Assembly: GCA_944472135.2 (NCBI GenBank)
Contig: OX235270.1
Location: 132,847,632-132,911,631 of the forward strand
From: Trichobilharzia regenti
Taxonomy: Eukaryota > Platyhelminthes > Trematoda > Strigeidida > Schistosomatidae
Reading direction: 5' to 3'
DNA length: 64,000 nucleotides
Below the pieces are notes generated by a model. That model did no database searches, had not been told where the DNA came from, and saw nothing but the letters and a program-made list of their open reading frames with translations. Each line of letters opens with the position of its first letter. Position 1 is the stretch's first letter. The position numbers and the translations under genes were made by a program. This document shows positions 58,388-64,000 of this stretch, one piece after another.

Positions 58388-58667
58388 TTGTGTTATATGG
58401 AGTTGAGATTCACTCAAACAGAATTTGCTAATCTGAAAACACTAACTGATTAATAAATATCTCCAATCTATCATCCCAGTTGGATGTTTTCTTTCTCTCT
58501 TATGACTGAGAATTACATTCCGTAGTGTAGTTTATTCCTACTTTAGGGAATGATTTTTCTGACGTTATTGAAATATCCGTCTATATTTTTATACTACTAG
58601 TTTGTGAGTAGTATCGAAAGTAAACGCAAGTGAGTACTTCATTTATAATTTCTCGTACTACTGCTAT

Positions 58668-58738
58668 TATTATTATTATTATTATTATGATTATTATGAT
58701 TACCATTATTATCATTATTATTATTACGGTTATTATTA
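58668..58738. repeat. (ATT)n tract just upstream of exon 4
   Basis: Imperfect ATT repeats ending about 20 bp before the exon 4 acceptor. Confidence 0.85.
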
Positions 58739-58757
58739 TATAATGCAACTTCTTTAG

Positions 58758-59086
58758 AGACGTAAAACCGTCAAATATCCTTGTCAATCGTACTGGAGAT
58801 GTTAAACTATGCGATTTTGGTGTTAGTGGACAGTTGATTGATTCACTGGCCAATTCATTTGTTGGCACAAGAAGTTATATGGCACCGGAACGATTAACCG
58901 GTGAACAGTACAATACACTGAGTGATGTATGGAGTTTAGGCTTATCATTAGTGGAACTAGCAACTGGACGTTATCCAATCCCAGCTATTGAAGATGAAAA
59001 AGTCTATCTAAGCGCATTCAGTCCTCATAGAGATGTCAATTTAGATCAACACTTGGAAGCTGCTAAAGAAGGCAAACCACTACCAG
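58758..59086 (+). CDS. MAP kinase kinase (MEK1/2 class), exon 4
   Basis: Residues 318-427. The acceptor is TTCTTTAG; the first A completes the Arg of HRD. Then [10 protein letters not shown] with the catalytic Asp (about 319) and Asn (324), CDFGVSG with DFG at 337-339, and [16 protein letters not shown] with both activation-loop serines (about 347 and 351) where RAF-type kinases would phosphorylate. Next come APERL (360-362) and [18 protein letters not shown], then an acidic stretch in place of the MEK proline-rich insert. The donor is CAG|GTAAGA, phase 1. The remaining C-lobe is not seen before 64000. The LIDSxANSFVGT signature separates it from MKK3/6, MKK4 and MKK7. Confidence 0.97.
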
Positions 59087-59159
59087 GTAAGAAATAAATT
59101 ATTATTGATTATTAAGTGAATGCATGAGTTTAATTCATTCTTTTCACTTGTTCGTTGCG

Positions 59160-59275
59160 ATACATTGTTATTATTACCATTATTACAATTATTTACTCGT
59201 GGAGTTCCAAGTGGAGCATAGGGCTTCAGCAGCACATCTCCTCTGCCATCCACGACTTCCTATTGAATTAGTTCT
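59160..59275 (-). repeat. RTE-like LINE or SINE 3' end, minus strand
   Basis: ATT repeats followed by GGAGTTCCAAGTGGAGCATAGGGCTTCAGC, the inverted 3' hairpin tail of the RTE-like family, then about 30 bp of its C-terminal coding end. Confidence 0.65.
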
Positions 59276-59499
59276 GTTCTCTGAGCTGGTCGACAGTATC
59301 TTCAGCACGGGTTTTAGTACAAAATGAACCTATTTTAATTCTCCATGAATGATGTAATGATGTCTCCTGCCAATCACTATCGTGACTGGTTGTCAATGTA
59401 CTTCTCTATTGGTCATTTTTATAGACTTGAAACACGAACCTTCTCATCATGTGATTTGCTTCACGACTGCTTGTAAACTTTCATTTCCTCTTCTTCGCA

Positions 59500-59570
59500 T
59501 GAGTCTGTCTGTTTTCGACATAGAACTTTGCACAAATGTGCGGCAGTTCAAGCCGCCACACACTTCGCAT
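59500..59570 (-). repeat. 3' UTR scrap of the CAGT-tailed LINE
   Basis: GTCTGTCTGTTTTCGACATAG and TGTGCGGCAGTTCAAGCCG match 52255-52315. Confidence 0.6.
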
Positions 59571-60229
59571 GAGTATTTATATTTTACCCTTGGGGCCAAC
59601 ACCCTCGCGGTCAAATCTGTTTCGGATTCCTCTGAAGGGGACGTTCGGTAGCCTTAAATTTCGATTCTCATTGTTTCAACGTTGTAGTAGCTCTGGTTGC
59701 TCATTAGCAGTTATTAAGTCTAAGTGACAATGGGTGCGCTTTTCGCTTAGTTGCGCTACCTTTGCAAAACACTCAATTCTCTGGTGTTTCTGGCCAGGAA
59801 GTTGTGAAATTTGTTGTAATTCGCTGACCTTCGAACACTGGATCTGCGGATATAATCTTGTTGACTATTAATACCTATAATTAACTTTGGCATTTTGTGA
59901 CTGTTTTACACTAACTAATATATATAATTGTATATATTATCAGATTTACATGCCTAAGTTGGCTCAAGTCAGTGAGTCTGCGGTTTTGTTATCATTTTTG
60001 TAAACTGTTTTTGACATTGATATTCCTGTTGCAGTTTTTGTTGTTGTCGCTGTCTTTCCTGTTGGGATTTTTTCTTTTTTCTCTCTTGTTGTTCTGATTG
60101 CTTTACTCTTTGTTTTCTTGATTCTAAGGGGAGCAACCCAAACAGTAGCTACTCTGTAAACTATATATTCATGTAACGACCTCCTACTCAGGCGTGAGGC
60201 TAGAAATCCCACCTTGTAAACAAAGCTAT
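59571..60229. other. No recognised gene; may include LINE 5' UTR
   Basis: The stretch leads into the endonuclease of the LINE at 60230. Its last 100 bases could be that element's 5' leader, but I have no second copy to compare. Confidence 0.4.
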
Positions 60230-62876
60230 TACAGAAACTTCAACACGATGGGTCACCCTGACACAAAAAAAGTCTGTTTGGGGACATGGAACGTCCGTAC
60301 CATGTATGAGAATTTCAAAGCTGCCTAGATTGCAAACGAGATGGTATTCAAATACTGTGAATTTGTGAAAGCAGATAAAATGGGAGTGGACTCACCAAAT
60401 TGTCAACGGGAGAGTCAGTGATCTACTCTGGACACCCAGAAGACAACGACGAGCACACCGAGGGTGTGGCTATCATGATGTCACCAACAGCAACGAAGGC
60501 TCGCACACAATGGGAGGCGATCTCACCCAGAATAATGATCACCAGATTCAACTCAAAAGGAAGGAAAGTGACAATTATACAGTGCTGTGCACCCCCAAAC
60601 AACAAAGACCTCGAAAAGAAAAAAGCGTTTTACAGACAACTATAGGCAACAATGGACAATACATCAGTCGGTGACATTAAAATCCTAGTGGGAGACATGA
60701 ACGCAAAACTGGGACCAGACAAGACAGGAAGAGAAGTCACCATAGATAGAGAAGCTCTTGGAGAGATGAGTGAAAACGAAAAACTTCGCTGAGTTCTGTG
60801 CCTTCAATGAACTAGTGATTGGTGGCAGTGTATACAAACACAAAGATATCCACAAGGTTACATGGGTGTCACCAGATGGGTCAAACAAAGATCAAAATGA
60901 CTTCATCTCAGTGGTGTTCAAAGAAGTGGAGACGCAGCTCACTGGACACAAAAGTAAGAAGAGCAGCAGACGTAGGCTCAGATCACTATCTCGTACAAGG
61001 AACACTGCAAATCAAATCAGAAGCTTGCAAAGAAACGGGAGTTGTAGATAGACCACAAGCCAAGTTCAATACTCAAAAACTGAAGGATCTGGATACAAAG
61101 GGTATCTTCACTGAAGTCATAAGGAAAAAGGTGGAGATACAAGTCAACACTAGCGAAGAGACCAACGCTGAAAAGCACTGGAATAACCTGGAAGCGGTGT
61201 GGAGTCAAGCTTGCATAGAAAGTTTAGGCAGATAGAAGAGACAGGACAAACAGTGGCTCACTAAGGACACATGGAGACTAATAGAAGACAGAAGGATGGT
61301 GAAACAAAAGATTAACCAGTGCATTGACGAGCAACAAGAACAGGAGGTGAATGCAAGCTACAATACACTGAACAAAAGAGTAAAGTAAAGTAGAGTGCTA
61401 GGGAAGACAGAACAAAATATAATGAAGCTATGGAAAGTGAATCGAAACAAGCTGCAGTGTAGATAAAGGAGACCTCGCAACACTCCACCAAACAACTAGG
61501 TTCCTATGAGGGAAAAATTCAACATAAATTAAGCCAGTGAAGGATGACAATGAGTTGATCACCAAAGAGGTGGCGCAAAGGAAACACTGGGCTGAACACT
61601 TCAGAGGAATTCTCGATCGACCGCCACCTACAACGCGCTCAATAATACCAGCAACGGAAGCAGAACTACCAGTGGACATCATCCCTCCGACGAAAAGAGA
61701 AATCCTGAAGTCAATGAAGATGCTAAAACCTGGAGAAGCAGCAGGACCAGATGGAATCCCAGCCGAAGTATTGAAAATAGACCCAGAAAAATCAGCGGAT
61801 TTGATGACACGACTACTGGAGAAGGTGTGGAAATAGGGCAAGGTACCTTAGGATAGGAGGAAAGGCTACGCATTCAAATTGCCAAAGAAAAGAGACTTGA
61901 GTCAATACAAGAACTGGTGCGGCATTATACTCCTATCTGTCCCAAGAAAAGCACTAGACCACATCATCCTGTAGAGAATCAAACACGCTCTGGATGAAAA
62001 ACTATGACCGGAACAGGCTGGATTCGGGAGGAACAAGTCACGCATTGATCAACACTACGAATCATCATTGAACAGAGCTTGGAATGGCAGTCATCTCTCT
62101 ACTTCAACTTCATCGACTTTTAAAATACCTTCAGCAGACAGCGTCGATCGAGAGGTGGTTTGGCAACTGCTTCGCTACTACGGCGTGCCGCCAACAATTA
62201 TACACCGCATCCAACAGTTGTACGAAAATGCTGCATACCGAGTAATCCACAACGGGAAACTCACGGAATCCTTCGGAGTGGGAGTAAGACAAGCTGGCTT
62301 TCTGCTATCTGAAATGATTCATTTCTTGATTGCAGTAGACTGGATAATGTGACAGACAGACAATGGGCAGTAAGGAAGCATACCTAAAAGGTACCCACAC
62401 GAAAACGTAGAGGATCTGGACCTCGCCGATGATATATGTCTGATTTCCCACAAACAAACAAACAAGCAAGTGAGACGCAACAAATTGGCAGAAGAAGCAT
62501 CCAGAGAATATAGAACTTCAGGTGAACATAGATAAAACAGAGGTGGTGAAGAAAAGATCAGCCACTGAGATATGTGGAAGCGAACCAAACAGCAACCAGT
62601 TGTACAACAAATATGCGGGAAGAAATGGTGGTGGACTGTCCATATTCTGAGAAAATCATCAAGTAACATCACCAAACAGTCCCTTGAGTGAAACATGAAT
62701 GGGAAGCGGTGAGTTGTTCGTCCAAGTGTGACATGGAGAAGGTCATGCGAAGAGGAGATGAAAGCTTATAGGCAGACGTGTAGCCAGGTGGAAACGTTGT
62801 CAGACAACCGAACGCAATGGAGACGTGTGTCTGAAGCCCTATATTCTTCTAGGAACTAAAGGAAACAATAATAATA
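60230..62876 (+). mobile_element. Nearly full-length, decayed RTE-like LINE
   Basis: The only copy here with the N-terminal apurinic-type endonuclease: KVCLGTWNVRTMYE (60270), GESVIYSGHPEDNDEHTEGVA (60400), ILVGDMNAKLG (60685) and a GSDHYLVQ box (60975). Then the linker (KHWAEHFRGILDRPPP, 61570), MLKPGEAAGPDGIP (61720), a decayed polymerase (RPEQAGF region 62010, SVDREVVWQLLRYYGVP 62140, DLADD near 62420) and the CCCTATATTCTTCTAGGAAC tail with AATAAT. The catalytic FADD reads LADD, and stops and frameshifts are many. Its endonuclease segment shows what the truncated copies lack. Confidence 0.85.
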
Positions 62877-63599
62877 ACTTAGCTATTCAGAGGTGGAATT
62901 TCTGCTCCTCAACTGAGTTCATTAGTTCAAGTTGTTAAAATATAAAATCTGCGAATTATATTCCAATTCTTAGAAGGTGAATGTCTTGTGAAGAACACTT
63001 GTAAAGTACTTCAATAATAAATGATGGATGAGGCATTAAAAGAAATGTGTTATTTTAAATAATTATGCAGACTAAGTGAGAATTATTCATTCTACTCTGA
63101 TTGTTAAACAGATTTGAGAGTCACACAGACAAATTGCATTCCTTAGCCAACGCTTTTATCTGTCAACCATTCACCTTCTTGCAATCTAATCTTACTTCGA
63201 CTAACATATCAGGTTGACTTATTTTACCATAAGTGGACACTACATTACATTGATCTATGAGTGGCGATCAAGTATAAGACATCGACAGCTATTAAGGTTT
63301 GATATGTTCTACAGGGTCCCTTTTTACTGGATAGCACACCGACAACTACTAACTAGAACTCTAAACAGTGGTAATTTCAGTGTTCTAAAGTCTAGGAAGT
63401 TTACAAGGACTGTACAAACAATGTTCTGAAAGAGTCATATGTTGAATTTTAATAGATATATCAATTAGCAAGGTGCTGCTAAGTGAATGTTTGCAATTGT
63501 GTCTTATATACATGTCTGAAAGGCATAAAACATATCGATAGACAAACTTTCGACTACTACTGCAGCGTGTTTTCCAATGTGACTTAAGATTAAAACATC
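62877..63599. other. No recognised content; kinase intron continues
   Basis: A short frame at 63214-63429 does not resemble the missing MEK C-terminus or any element protein I know. Confidence 0.45.
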
Positions 63600-63760
63600 G
63601 AAAGCTTCAATATGTGGTTGAAAATTCCATCGATTATGGGTAAAATTTTATTTAGATAAAGTGTTGATAAAAATAAAAATTTGGATGAAAATTTTTTACC
63701 CATAATGGAATTATTCTCTACCACAGTGCTCAATTTCTATTCGTATATCAATGTAGTTGA
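63600..63760. repeat. Penelope-like terminal repeat ends, facing
   Basis: ATTATGGGTAAAATTTTAT and its inverted partner ATGAAAATTTTTTACCCATAAT lie 35 bp apart. They are followed by GGAATTATTCTCTACCACAGTGC, the outer end of the Penelope-like terminal repeat seen at 42920. Only termini are left. From 63761 to 64000 nothing else is seen except a short GAGA repeat near 63790. Confidence 0.6.
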
Positions 63761-64000
63761 AAACCTGATTTTTAGATAGATGGATAGATAGAGAGAGAGA
63801 GAAAGATGTGATTATTCGGCTTATTTTTCTAATAATGGTCATTCCGCGATTTTCTAATGGAACCTAGGGATTTAAGCTATGAAGTCTCAATAGCGGTGGT
63901 GATTCATCTTTAACTTTTTTTCCAAGGTTGACCACTCGCTTTCTGAAGTTAAGCAAATTGTGTTGGTCGGTACTCAAACCGGGCTCATGTTTGTGGTTTG

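Noticed and set aside
59087..64000. Missing MEK C-terminal exon
   Set aside because: Scanned all frames for the helix F-to-C-terminus pattern after the proline-rich insert; only LINE and Penelope-like sequence was seen, so the exon must lie further right.

Overview
The window reads as parasitic-flatworm nuclear DNA, most likely a schistosome. It is AT-rich, with one host gene whose short exons are split by introns of 4.7 to 16.8 kb. Those introns are packed with repeats typical of schistosomes: Smα-type SINEs carrying a hammerhead ribozyme, RTE-like and CR1/SR1-like LINEs, Penelope-like elements with GIY-YIG endonuclease pieces, and Ty3/gypsy LTR elements. No bacterial-style operon, CRISPR array or rRNA gene is visible. 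The species cannot be fixed from the sequence alone.

The one clear host gene is a MAP kinase kinase of the MEK1/2 class on the + strand. Four coding exons are visible (22556-23040, 27726-27975, 41731-41948, 58758-59086), and their splice phases join exactly. They give about 427 residues: a long low-complexity N-terminus with a MAPK-docking-like motif, the glycine loop, the catalytic lysine, HRD, DFG, the two activation-loop serines and the APE motif. The C-terminal lobe must lie beyond base 64000.

Upstream (1-22.5 kb) there is an unassigned open frame running in from the left edge. An internally deleted Ty3/gypsy element (3520-5730, perfect 5-bp target duplication) has a solo LTR of another family nested in it. 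A second solo LTR (10839-11197) also has a perfect duplication. Further along are a Penelope-like element with inverted terminal repeats (13728-14838) and several decayed LINEs on both strands. Long stretches at 5.7-10.8 kb and 11.7-13.7 kb hold nothing I recognise.

Inside the kinase introns the repeats fall into families. RTE-like LINEs end in a GTTCC hairpin plus AAT repeats, and the copy at 50183-51590 keeps an intact reverse transcriptase frame. CR1-like LINEs end in (ATT)n. A third LINE family ends in CAGT repeats. There are two related tRNA-headed hammerhead SINE families, and a further tRNA-headed SINE that borrows the RTE-like LINE's 3' end. Structural oddities are a 564-bp MITE with 160-bp inverted termini, a perfect 118-bp palindrome beside a truncated LINE, and a 784-bp foldback of the hammerhead SINE.

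The observations most worth following are the recurrent head-to-head foldbacks of a diverged hammerhead SINE family, three shared +4-nt insertions in RTE-like copies beside one intact copy, the SINE/LINE tail sharing, the nested LTR insertions and the new MITE.
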